Of a stretch of DNA of 64,000 nucleotides, positions 11,726-21,423 are shown one piece after another. The notes below the pieces were generated by a model, which saw only the letters and a program-made list of their open reading frames with translations, was not told where the DNA came from and did not search any database. Location of the stretch: assembly GCA_003586115.2 (NCBI GenBank), contig QVOM02000021.1, positions 9,748,248-9,812,247 of the forward strand, given 5' to 3'. The translations under genes were made by a program, and so were the position numbers. Position 1 is the stretch's first letter; every line of letters begins with the position of its first letter. The DNA is from Salvator merianae. Lineage: Eukaryota; Chordata; Lepidosauria; Squamata; Teiidae.

Positions 11726-12365
11726 GGACCTTTCTGCACTTACCTGTCCATGGTCAGAACCAGTGGGGCTGGGCCAGCCAAGCCCGTGGGTTTGAAGCAG
11801 AACCATCTGCACAACAGCACTAGTCCAGACCTGCTCCCATCCCGGAGTTCATGTTGGCTTTGAGCCAGGCTCCAAGGGCTAGGAACAAAAGTTCATAGTC
11901 CTGGAGCCTCTGGGTGCCACATTTCAGCAGTGTGCTTTGGCGTGCTGCCAAAATGTCTTCCCCAACGCTCCTGAACACAGGAGCCATGCCTTCTGCATGC
12001 CTCTCATATTCTAGACCAGGACCCTCTGATCTGCTGGTAGGCCCATTTAGATGGAGCATCCAGATCTGCACTGACATGAGGATCATTGAGGTCCAGAAGC
12101 AGCGGCGGCCAAGGGCTTTAAGCCTTGGTGTTTGTGCCCCGTGCGAAGTGCGCCATGGACATTCGTGGGGGCTCTGGGCCTCCCTACTGCCTCAGCAGGT
12201 CACCTAGATGAGGCAGTACGGAGGCCCGGAGGCCCCGCAAACGGCCATGGCGCACTTCACACCGGGCATGAACACCAAGACTTAAAGCTGCTGCCCGCCG
12301 CTGCCCAGAAGCCAACAAATGAATCTCCTGATAGGATGAAGTCTGAGTGCAGAAAGGGCCTTAGA
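11726..12365. mobile_element. MITE with CCTTTCTGCACT ends, host of a nested insertion
   Basis: Left end GGACCTTTCTGCACTTACC. Right end GAGTGCAGAAAGGGCCTTA, its inverted counterpart. The ends match the family at 8042 and 35656. A second foldback element (12100-12303) sits inside it with its own near-perfect 8-bp duplication, so this one inserted first. No clear flanking duplication for the outer element. Confidence 0.55.
12100..12303. mobile_element. Hairpin hAT-like MITE, copy 3 (204 bp), 8-bp TSD
   Basis: TCCAGAAG at 12092-12099 and CCCAGAAG at 12304-12311 match at 7 of 8 positions. The termini are CAGCGGCGGCC and its inverse ending CCGCCGCTG. Long arms (including GAAGTGCGCCATGG and its partner CCATGGCGCACTTC) flank a core with GTACGGAGGCCCGGAGGCC. 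It is inserted within an older MITE. There is no open frame beyond chance. Confidence 0.87.
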
Positions 12366-14033
12366 GAGGAAAAGAAGACACAAGTTATTTTAAAGCTTTG
12401 AGAGAAATATGTCAATTTAAATACAAAAGGTATTCATAAAAATATAAACAAGACTGAGGAAGGATTTGAAGGAGACTAAATAAACCCAGCTTATCTTATA
12501 AATGGAAGTGTCCTTTCCTAAGGAGACTGGATTTGGTATCTTGCAATCAGAACAGAAGATGACTTTTCCTGCTGGTCTGTAATTGAGCCACAATCTTTCC
12601 GACCTCCTGAAACACGGCCTGCCCATCACTTGTAGGGTGGCATTATCCCTGCATAACTAAGAAAACTTGTCAGCATGTGCCTAGCTGTGCGTGCTATAGC
12701 CTATGGGACTAAGTATGCATGTCTTTGGCATTCAAGAAGTCCAGATGTCTTTATCTTCTTGGGCAATGAGCTAGATTCTGTCCAGATGGTGTCTTGATTG
12801 CTTGAAACTCAATTGATTGAATTAGTGGAGCTGCTATCTGTGCCACAGTCAAGATGCGCAGGACTCCCCATCCGTTCTCATCACATTAGACTTTGTTTGC
12901 CAAATGACTGGCAGGAGGGCAGATCAATAACTAACAACTCCGTAGCATTGCTAAGTGTGTGCATTTAACAACCCAGTTCTGGCCTGGAGAGCTTGTTCAT
13001 ATGGTTCCTGCTGACCTTGATGTGGATGGGCAGATGCAGCTGGTGCCCAGGCAGCAGAAGGATCTTGCTGTCTGCTTTGCATTTCAGCCTCATTTAACCA
13101 CATCCTCTGTGTAAAACCCACAAGGCCTCACCAACACCTGCCACCAAGTCACAATGCCAGGGAGCAAAGCAGCAACCTCCAGACTATTAAAGCGCTTTTA
13201 TAGCACTGTTAGAAGAGGCTCCTTTAAGGCTCACAAAACAGAACCTGCTTCTTGGCTGAGAACTGGCTGCTGTATAGCTCGGGTGTTTCGCAACACTGCT
13301 TTAAGATGTCCCAGAAGTCAGACTGCATTTCTTGTCAGAACGAAAGTAACAGAGAACTGATGGGAAACAGGACAAAAAGACAGTGATGTCCTCATTTCTC
13401 GTCTGCTGAAGGAGGTGGCATTGGGGTTTATAAAAGGACAGCTTGGCACCACAGGGAATTCATACTGAGTTATATGGGAAAAGATGGAAGGAAGCGAGTG
13501 AACGCTGGGGAAGAAGGACACTTCACAGGCACCTGTGCAAATACACAGAAAGGCTGCTGAAAGGATAAGAAGCAAAAGGAACGTGCATAAGAAACAAAAG
13601 AAATGAAACATAAATACCCCAGAAGGCACCGGCAGACACGTCTTTGCCTGCCACATCTGCATTTGTGGTGGCAAGAGGTCAACCCATGGCAAGTGTGCTG
13701 CCCTGTTGGCGATTTCAGTACACTCCGCTGGCAGTTTTTTCTGGCAGTCTGTGGTCACCCTGCCTGTAAAGGACACAATTGCCCTAGCAGGCACCTTCTG
13801 AGATAAGACACATTTTGCTGCCCTCAACAAAAATGATTCAATTCCTGCCTTATTGGGTGTCTCCACAATTTTTTTTTTTTAAAAAAATAGAACCACAGAG
13901 GTGCCCACTGACATAGCCTTTGAGCTGCTGCTCAGCCTTCATTCCTGGCCTTTGGAGTTTCCAGTCAGGCCCTTCTGAGCGATCAACCCACTTCCATCAG
14001 CACTTGTTATGCCACTGAAGTCATCATCGTTGT
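12366..14033. other. Intergenic, nothing recognised
   Basis: The longest frame is minus-strand 13318-13866 (182 residues). It has a Cys/Phe/Leu-rich centre that could look like a membrane segment, but no family match comes to mind and part of its length reflects a purine-rich opposite strand. I do not call it a gene. Confidence 0.35.
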
Positions 14034-14255
14034 CATCAGTTTATTTTTATAGTACCTTTCTGTTGTATGCTCAAGGTGGCTTACAAGCAACTAACAAAAT
14101 AACAGAGAAATTATTAAACAAAATAAAAAAGCAAAACATAATAACAAGCATGACCATCTATAATACAAAACACATTTAAATATAAAATTCAAATAAAAGG
14201 GACAAGAAAAATTTCTTAGATACACACTTAGCAGACATAGCTGTTCTCCCTTGCA
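14034..14255 (-). repeat. L2-like LINE/SINE 3' tail, degenerate
   Basis: TTTATTTTTATAGTACC followed by GCTCAAGGTGGCTTACAAGC is a diverged copy of the minus-strand LINE tail motif, followed by A-rich sequence. Confidence 0.5.
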
Positions 14256-14459
14256 GAGTCTGTGGCAGTTTCCAGCCAGGCCCAAGTCCTCTTTTATGCA
14301 GAGAAGAGCTCAAGCAGCACACAGCTCTTCATGAGCACAGAGAAGAGAAGGGGCATTTTTGTACTTTCCACCTTAGCATGGGATAAGTATACAGACACTG
14401 TCTGCACTATGGGGCCTACAAACCTACCTGAAGCTGGCTACTCATGCATGTGAACACCA

Positions 14460-15010
14460 GTAGCCATGCCTGATTCTCACAAAAGCAGAGGCCGGCAAGC
14501 GTACAGCCACCGCCATGGGGACCGGCAGCAGCTGCAGCAGGATGTGCATGCATGTGCATGCGCGATGGGGAAATGGGGCCTGGCCCATTGCATGGGCTCA
14601 ATTGGGCCTGCGCGACACCCCGATCAGGGCTGCAAAGCTGGATGGGGCTGCACTCCATCCCATCTGACACTCTGGTGCCCAGTCAGGCGCACACCCATCT
14701 ATTGCCACGGCAGTGGCCGGCAATCGGCAGTGCCTGCGCTATGGGCCCATTGCAGTAGCACCCTGGGGCCTACACAATCGGGCCGCATGGTGCCCCCATC
14801 GGGCCTGTGTGGCCCAATTGGACCCCAATCGTTTGCCAGCCACTGCTGCAGTGACCATCAGGCGCACACCTGATTGGGCACCAGAACACTGGGTGGGGTG
14901 CAGCCCGGCTCTATCTGGCTTCGCAGGCCCAATGGGGGTGTCACAGGCCTGACTGGGGTGTTGCACATGCCTAATAGGGCCTGATTGCCCCATTGCAAAT
15001 GTGTGATCTC
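14460..15010. repeat. GC-rich degenerate repeat with GGGCC/CCAATTGG units
   Basis: A markedly GC-rich block in an AT-rich region. It is made of loosely repeated short motifs (CAATTGGGCC, CCCATTG, GATTGGGC, CATCGGGCC) in both orientations. All six frames stay fairly open because of the composition, which produces several spurious overlapping frames. It is probably the interior of a foldback element that ends near the hairpin at 15080-15118. Confidence 0.5.
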
Positions 15011-15079
15011 GTGATCACACATGCACAATGGGCACATCACGCACAAGATGGCCACTGCCGTAAAGGTAAGTGCGAATGT

Positions 15080-15118
15080 AACCTTACCTGAAGCTCACTA
15101 TGAGCTTCAGGTAAGGTT
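15080..15118. repeat. Perfect 18-bp inverted repeat, 3-nt loop
   Basis: AACCTTACCTGAAGCTCA (15080-15097) and its exact reverse complement (15101-15118) are separated by CTA. A related half-site, CTACCTGAAGCTGG, occurs at about 14426, suggesting both belong to one larger element. Confidence 0.9.
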
Positions 15119-15234
15119 GCAGACTACTATTTTGTGCACTAGTGATCGTGGTGATCAGGAGCAGATGAAGCCTGCTCCCAGCCGCTTGGGCCTCCACCAA
15201 GTGCAGATGCACTTGGCTTGCATCTACTGCAGCA

Positions 15235-15335
15235 TCTACTGCAGCATCCAGTCTCACAGTGGTCCACCACACAGTGGTCCACCAATTGCTGCTGGGCATT
15301 CTCAAGCAGAAAACAAAGGCAAAACTTTCACCTGC
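15235..15335 (-). repeat. CR1/L3-like LINE 3' fragment
   Basis: Reverse complement of the CR1/L3 3' UTR text (GTGGTCCACCAATTGCTGCTGGGCATTCTCAAGCAG). A 15-base stretch, CACAGTGGTCCACCA, is duplicated in tandem, and just upstream GCATCTACTGCA is also doubled. Confidence 0.7.
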
Positions 15336-16287
15336 TGTTAAGAACAAGTTATACCAGATTAATTTTACCTTTATTTTCTCAAGAGGACATTATGCCATGG
15401 TCTCAATAACACACTGGAAAAATTTTCTCACAATATTCTGGTGAGTTATGTGGGCTAGCAGATACTTTGCTGCAATTAATTTGTAATTGGCTGAGCAACT
15501 GAACCCCAAAAGGTGCTCACTAATGGCTTAGCATCATTGAATGCGGCTTCCAGATCGCTGTTCTCAGTCAGTTCTGTGCTATTCATCTTCATAAATGATC
15601 TAGGAGATGGAACTGAAGAGATGCCTATTAAATTTTCATGCGACACCAGGCTAGGGGGACTGGCTTAAGATTTTAGAAGGTAGACGTTAATATTCTGGAG
15701 AAGGAGTGCCATTGGTAGAGTGCAGATCTTTTATTTTTCATATGAAGCTATGAATAATGGTGTTTCCCACTTGCAAAAAGGGAGAAAAGGGAGGAATAAA
15801 GGTAATTGTTCAGGCCTAATCTTATTTTAAAAAAGGAGTATTGATTTTTAATGAAAGCCTTTGATGACAGCCTGGAAGAAAACTGGTGGAGCATCAGAAG
15901 AAGCAGGCAAATTGAACTAAGCAATAAGATTTTATTTTTTAAAAAGAAATAATGAGACTTAGGCAAAGGCTGTGATTTAGTGACTGCAGGGAGGCAAGCC
16001 TGGATATTGCTGGAAATGTCATGGCTTTCAGTCACTGAGTGGAATGACAGCTGGGCAACAAAAAGCACAAAGGAGGGGATAAAAAGGTCTTGGACAACTT
16101 GCACTTCCTGATAGAATCATGAAACACACCGCGGAAAGAAATGAGACTCTCCGTCCTTGCTACAAGGAAGAGCAGAAAGCAACACACAGCCTGAGTGAAA
16201 ATTAATACTTGTTAACAAAGCTGTCAGGTACAAAGACTAGCAGATACAGAGAGAAGATAAGCTGGAAAAAAGAGAGACCCTGGAGAG
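15336..16287. other. Intergenic, nothing recognised
   Basis: AT-rich. The minus-strand frame at 15748-16104 has no recognisable protein family. Confidence 0.4.
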
Positions 16288-16372
16288 TTGGAGGGTAATG
16301 CAATGCTTAGAGTGTAGGATTGTGACCAGGGAAACCTTGGTTCACACATCCATCAAGCTGAGTGAGTCCATA
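16288..16372 (+). repeat. tRNA-derived (MIR/CORE-like) SINE fragment
   Basis: GCTTAGAGTGTAGGATTGTG, GGGAAACCTTGGTTCACAC and a following AAGCTGAGTGAG segment resemble the A-box and B-box head and start of body of reptilian MIR/CORE-type SINEs. The copy breaks off where a MITE begins at 16391. Confidence 0.5.
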
Positions 16373-16390
16373 TCAAGGAAATGAAGAGAA

Positions 16391-16851
16391 AGGCCCTGTT
16401 CGCACTTTGCAAGAGGAACGTTCCTGTCCACTCACTAGTGAGGTGTAATCGCACCTATGAACGGAATCAGCTGCCTTGAAACTCACTAAAGCCTACCTGA
16501 TGCTCACCTGAAGCTGAGTAGTGCTGATAAAGAAAAAAGCAGTATGGAATCCAACTAGCGTGATCAGGTGTAGATCATGGGAGCTGCCATCCAACACTTC
16601 ACAACCTGGTTTGCACTTTTGGCTTTGGAACCCAGCTGCCGTTTCAAAGACAACTTTGAAAGGAGCTGCTCTGGCTTCGGAAACAGCTCCCTAATTAGTG
16701 CATTCCCATTCGCACTGCTCCCCCTGCTGGTCAGCTCGCAAACTGTTCCATTGCTGACAAGTGCGAATACTACTCACCGTAACTGATCCTGGCCTGCCAG
16801 AATCCTGTTAATTAGTACGTTCTATTCTCCTAAGTGCGAAAACGCCCTAGG
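16391..16851. mobile_element. MITE, GGCCCTGTTCGCACTT family
   Basis: The left end GGCCCTGTTCGCACTTTGC is matched by the inverted right end AAGTGCGAAAACGCCCTA. A similar terminus bounds the element at 25149-25648 (GGACCTGTTTGCACTT). The interior has no transposase. No clean target duplication was found. Confidence 0.5.
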
Positions 16852-17251
16852 TATCCAGGCTTGTCAAGGATATTGATATCATTTGCCATACCTTCTTTTG
16901 TGGAGATGCTGGGGTTTGAACTGTGACTCTCTGCTTTCCGGCAACTGCGTGACTGCTGAGCTGCAGAGAATGCGCTGCACAGCCTTTAGCCAGTTGCTGC
17001 CTTTCAGGCCTGGCTACTTCATAGGGCTGCTCGAGGGATATACTGGGAAGGCAAACTATGGCTGCAGCTCCACTTTCCATGTATTGATGTGATCATCAAT
17101 GAAGGTGCCATTTTTGCAGGGGAGTATTTCGCACCCTCACGGAGGCCCTCCTGGCTGCTGCTGCAAATAATGTCTCTGCACCCCCAAACGGAGGCATGAA
17201 GGTGTCTTCCCCACCCACCCACAATGGAGCTGCCTCAGTGGAGATCTGGCC
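16852..17251. other. Intergenic, nothing recognised
   Basis: Open frames occur on both strands in this moderately GC-rich stretch without recognisable motifs. Confidence 0.35.
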
Positions 17252-17267
17252 AATATCCTTCAGAGTG

Positions 17268-17912
17268 GAAAGTGGACTTATTAAAAACAATAAAATCGAA
17301 GAACAAGATATACAATTTATTAATAAATGGTATAGAACCCCTTGTCAGCTATCTCATATGATTCCAAACTTTAGCTCAGAGGTGTTGGTCTAGATGTGGG
17401 AACAGTGGTACATATTTACGTATTTGGTGGGAATGCATAGCTGCAAGGGAATTTTTGGAAAAAATTGGTAAGGAGATTAACAAAATAATTCACACTAGAA
17501 TAGTCTGGTCAAAAGAAAAATGGTTACTGTATAAATTTGATAGTCAGATAACTGGAGAGGACAAATATATAGGCAGTAATAACCAAAAATTGGAAAATCC
17601 CAAGAAATAGAAAGTTATATGCCTATATATGTGAACAAATTATGTTTGATTTTATAAGGGAAAAAAGAATGAGATATATGAGAAACATGGTATCACAGTC
17701 AGCTGTACAGGTATGGTCAAAAGTGGTTACCTATCTCCATCAACAAACATGAAACCCAGAGATTCAAGGAATAATCAACACAATCTCCCATCTGGACAGA
17801 AATGGAACATAAAGGACAGTTGAAGAGTCACAAGTCTATCTACCCATTTAGTAGAAGGGGGGAGGGAGGGGGAGGGTTTTTTCCCCAATTTGTTAATTTT
17901 TATTTATTATTG

Positions 17913-17961
<49 letters not shown>

Positions 17962-17995
17962 TGTTTGAAATAAAATAAATTTTTAAATTTTTAAA
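17268..17995 (+). mobile_element. 5'-truncated L1 LINE (ORF2 C-terminal end), 16-bp TSD
   Basis: Frames broken by stops encode L1 ORF2 C-terminal text, such as NKWYRTP and, in the next frame, a WWEC-like segment. A (ATT)n tract and a tail rich in A with AATAAA follow. The target-site duplication is AATATCCTTCAGAGTG at 17252-17267 and AATATCTTTCAGAGTG at 17996-18011 (15 of 16). This is standard target-primed reverse transcription. Confidence 0.85.
17914..17960. repeat. (ATT)n microsatellite inside the L1 3' UTR
   Basis: About 15 units of ATT, interrupted once near its start, between the L1 coding remnant and its A-rich tail. Confidence 0.9.
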
Positions 17996-18067
17996 AATAT
18001 CTTTCAGAGTGCTATATTGAACTTCCTGGAGGAAAGAAGACTATCAACATGCAATTTCATACATAGG

Positions 18068-18175
18068 AAGGTAACATAAGGAATGTCCTGCTGCATCAGA
18101 CCAGGGTCCATAGGCCAGCAGCCAGTTCTCATAGTTGCCAATCAGTTGCAGTGGGTGGTTTTAGAAGCACATCGC
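18068..18175 (-). repeat. CR1/L3-like LINE 3' fragment, diverged
   Basis: TAACATAAGGAATGTCCTGC, CAGACCAGGGTCCATAGGCC and CAGCAGCCAGTTCTCATAG are a diverged reverse complement of the CR1/L3 3' UTR. Confidence 0.5.
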
Positions 18176-18179
18176 TTCA

Positions 18180-18330
18180 TATACTATCATTTTTATTTTT
18201 TATTTTTTTTATTTTAGAATTTTATTTTTAGAATTTATATCCCACATTTCACCCAAGCGTGCCAGGGTGGGCTACAACAGTAAAATAATAAAATTTATAA
18301 GTGTTAAAGCATAAATTAAGGCTATAAAAT
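18180..18330 (-). repeat. L2-like LINE/SINE 3' tail
   Basis: A T-rich stretch leads into AATTTATATCCCACATTTC and GCCAGGGTGGGCTACAAC, the inverted LINE tail, followed by A-rich sequence. Confidence 0.55.
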
Positions 18331-18552
18331 GCTCATAGTAATCACACAGCCATCAGGGCTCGTAGGCAGGGATAACACTGTATTTCCAGAAATTGATTAC
18401 ACTTTTTTTGGAACTATCCAGGCTGGTAACCAACACACCATACCGTTCTTCCTTTTTTTTTCCTTTCCTGAATCTTTCAATATTTGTCTTCATTGGTTTG
18501 GGAGTATTAAGAAAAGATGAAAAGCTTTTTCTTAGGTGCTTTGTGAATGTTA

Positions 18553-18690
18553 TACATAATTCTATATACCTTTATCATGCTCCTCATACAGACAGATAGA
18601 AAAACAAAAATACAGCAAACGTACATAATTCTATATACCTTTATCATGCTCCTCATACAGACAGATAGAAAAACAAAAATACAGCAAACG
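18553..18690. repeat. Exact 69-bp tandem duplication
   Basis: Unit 18553-18621 (starting TACATAATTCTATATACC, ending CAGCAAACG) is repeated without change at 18622-18690. Either a very recent duplication or an assembly artefact. Confidence 0.95.
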
Positions 18691-18706
18691 TCTGACTAAG
18701 TAGACA

Positions 18707-18782
18707 AATTATTTATTTATTTAAAATATTTATATACTGTTTCCCATTAAAAATATAATTTCAAAGTGGTATACTTATCTTG
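18707..18782 (-). repeat. L2-like LINE tail, short and diverged
   Basis: TTATTTATTTATTTAAAATA and TATACTGTTTCCC, then TTTCAAAGTGGTATAC. The same form recurs at 26417. Confidence 0.45.
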
Positions 18783-18798
18783 CAATAGTAGTAGATAT

Positions 18799-19678
18799 TA
18801 GGGATGTACACGAAGGCACTTTTCCCTTCGCAGGAATGCGAAGCTCCTAGGCTTCGTTTTCGCGGCAAAGATTTTCGCTGCAAACGGAAACAGAGAAATC
18901 AAGGCAAAGGGAAAACCTTTGCCTTGATTTCTCTGCTTCCGATAGCGCTCGCCTCTCTCTCATCCCCCCCCCAGTCTGTCAGTGTAATGACAGACTAGGG
19001 GGGGGAATGAGAGAGCGGCGAGCGCCATCGGAAGCGGAGTAATCAAGGCGAAGGTCTTCCCTTCACCTTGATTGCTCCGTTTCTGATGGCGCAGCGCTCT
19101 CTCTCTCACTCCCACCCCAGTCTGTCAGTGTAATGACAGACTGGGGGGGGATGAGAGAGAGGCGAGCGCCATCAGAAGCGGAGTAATCAAGGCGAAGGTC
19201 TTCCCTTCACCTTGATTGCTCCGTTTCCGATGGCGCAGCGCTCTCTCTCACTCCCACCCCAGTCTGTCATTNNNNNNNNNNNNNNNNNNNNNNNNNNNNN
19301 NNNNNNNNNNNNNNNNNNNNNNNNNNNNNNNNNNNNNNNNNNNNNNNNNNNNNNNNNNNNNNNNCACCATCGGAAACAGAGAAATCAAGGCAAAGGGAAG
19401 ACCTTCGCCTTGATTACTCCGCTTCCGATGGCGCTCGCCTCTCTCTCATCCTCCCACCCCAGTCTGTCATTACACTGACAGACTGGGGTGGGAGTGAGAG
19501 AGAGGCGAGCGCCCAAAAAGAGGGAGCTCGCGGCAAATGGCGAAGGTCTCGAAAGTCGCCAGCACCTTCGCCATTCGCATTCGCGAGCGCCTTTGGGCTT
19601 CGATTTTCGTGCGAAGATGGCGGAAACGCCATTTTCGCGCGAAAATCGAAATGCACAAAGCTTTCGTGCACACCCCTA
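18799..19678. mobile_element. hAT-type non-autonomous element built of palindromes, perfect 8-bp TSD
   Basis: GTAGATAT at 18791-18798 is repeated exactly at 19679-19686. The ends are TAGGGATGTACACGAA and its inverse TTCGTGCACACCCCTA. Inside is an array of alternating palindromes. One is centred on GGCGAAGGTCTTCCCTTC-type text (about 18912, 19057, 19201, 19401). The other is centred on CAGTCTGTCA...TGACAGACTG (about 18985, 19130, 19468). The period is about 145 bp. The right flank holds two further hairpins (ATGGCGAAGG/CCTTCGCCAT and TTCGATTTTCG/CGAAAATCGAA). A 93-base gap interrupts the array. No transposase is visible. Confidence 0.88.
19272..19364. other. Assembly gap (93 N)
   Basis: A run of N falls exactly within the palindromic array, where a third CAGTCTGTCA palindrome centre would be expected. 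The true length and content are unknown. Confidence 1.
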
Positions 19679-19844
19679 GTAGATATAGTTCTGAATACTG
19701 AGCACATAAAAAAATACTAGGTAAAACAAGTTAGGCTTAGAAGACAAAAGGTTGCATAGCCATATAAGCATATTGAAAGCATATAACATGTAAAAAAATA
19801 ATTAAAATATATGAATAAGAATAGCAGTACAGTGTATGGAAAGG

Positions 19845-20339
19845 TGTGAGGGCTGTGAAGCCAAAGTGGAGTCTTGTGAGGAGGATTATGGGAGTTCGGA
19901 GCAATATACAGAGTGCATTTCAGCTTGAGCAAAAAGTAGATAGAAGAATGTGCACAGCTAAGCATGAAGTGCTGGGAACTAATAGATAAGATGAATTAGT
20001 AGCAGAAGAAGTTAGCCTTGAAGCCTTGAAATAGAGAAAGTTCTTTGTTCTAGCTTGACTTGTTATCAGCTTGTTTGCGGCCCTACAGTATCCAGTTAGT
20101 GATTTTACGCTTTCTTTATATTTTCAAATGTAATTGGTCAAAAACATGAATATGTATGCCTGAATCACACCTATTATAATTTGCTCATTTTGTATTACTC
20201 TATATAAGCTTTGTTTTGATAACCAAAAGGCGCGACTCCATTGTTTTTGATTAATGGCACAGTTGCCCTAGTGCACTAGTAATGAATAAAGCTGAAGCTT
20301 TGCCTTGATTTTCGTTTGGTCCTGTTGATTTCTACAACA
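19845..20339 (+). mobile_element. Solo LTR of an endogenous retrovirus-like element
   Basis: Starts TGTGAGGG, ends TACAACA, and is flanked by a 4-bp duplication AAGG (19841-19844 and 20340-20343). Inside, TATATAAG (20201-20208) lies about 84 bases before AATAAA (20285-20290), with a short U5. That is the U3-R-U5 order of a retroviral LTR. No internal retroviral region adjoins it. Boundaries rest on the TG...CA ends and the short duplication, which can occur by chance. The same orientation as CD180, about 1.1 kb upstream. Confidence 0.6.
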
Positions 20340-20411
20340 AAGGTGATGGTAAATTTCTTCCCCAGCCAAACATCAGTATAAAAAGGTGCATGTTCACCAA
20401 CCATCTAGTAT

Positions 20412-20700
20412 TTGTTTGTTTGTTTAGATGTTTATGCCACCCAATACCACAGTCTCAGGGCAGTGTACAGTAAAAAACAAAAACAACCATATAAAACAAA
20501 AATAGAAGTCAAAAATAGGTTTTTAAAACGTACAAATAAAAGTAAAAATAAGAGAAAAATGTCTAGGTACAAGGGTACTCCCCAAAGACCTGGGGGGAAA
20601 AATGTAATTTTGCTTAGATATGTGTTGAAATTCATTTGGGTGGCTGTTCCACAGTCGGAGGAGCCAGTCTGGAATATACCTGGCACTGGGAGTCTGTTCC
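20412..20700 (-). repeat. L2-like LINE/SINE 3' tail and body
   Basis: GTTTGTTTGTTTAGATGTTT, CCACAGTCTCAGGGCAGTG and an A-rich stretch give the inverted LINE tail. The part near 20640 (GTGGCTGTTCCACAGTCGGA) matches the body seen at about 1400. A plus-strand frame (20412-20834) is open through it but is repeat-derived. Confidence 0.55.
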
Positions 20701-21423
20701 TGATACTTGATCGTAGAGAAAGAATAGGGTTGCTGCTGATGTACTGTATGCTCTGCTGCCCAGCAGCCTCCCTTACCGAGCTGGTGGTGATGGTTTCTGA
20801 TGTGATGACTCAGATCCCCAGATTACTGTGCTAGGGGACTTCAACTTCCAGGCAGAGGATTCTGTCTCTGGGCTACTTTGGGATTTCACAGCCTCCATGG
20901 CAGCCATGGTACCTCCTCGTCTCCATTTGTGAATTTGGAGGTGTCATTTTCAGTGGTGATTGTAATGCCTCCATTGAGAACAGTAATGATGTGCCCTCAG
21001 ATGGCATCCATCCCAGTAATGGGGCTGAACGAACATCATGAATCCTGCTGCAAATGGAGTTGTGGTTGCAAAAGACACTTTACTGGTCATAGACGTGGAG
21101 AGCCCCCCTACATCACTGCTTGTGAGCAAAGCAAAAGAATGGGCACCAAACAAATATTTGTCTCGTGATTTTGTCTGTCTTCCGAAACCTATGCAGAAGG
21201 AGCAAGGCAGCACAATCATTTCATAGTGGGCAGAAAAAAGGGAACTGAAAAAAGATATTCACTGCAGTCTAACTTAGTTTGAAGGGGAAGCTTCTTTTTA
21301 TGGGCCATGGCTGTTTGTCTCTCAATTTAAGAAAGCTTTCTAAACCTCTTTATAGAAAATTATTTTTCATCTGACTTCCATTACTGCAGTTCATCTGTGT
21401 GAAGAATCTAATAAAGCTCCGTA
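20701..21423. other. 5' flank of CD180
   Basis: No repeat recognised. The start codon is at 21424. A weak TATA-like TTTATAG lies at about 21349-21355. No CpG island is seen, as expected for a lineage-restricted immune receptor. The transcription start cannot be placed. Confidence 0.3.

Noticed and set aside
13318..13866. Minus-strand frame of 182 residues with a hydrophobic centre
   Set aside because: The hydrophobic look comes from a purine-rich opposite strand. No splice sites, homologue or conserved motif was recognised.
16288..16372. Functional tRNA gene
   Set aside because: Only A-box and B-box-like text of a SINE head is present. No full cloverleaf or terminator follows.
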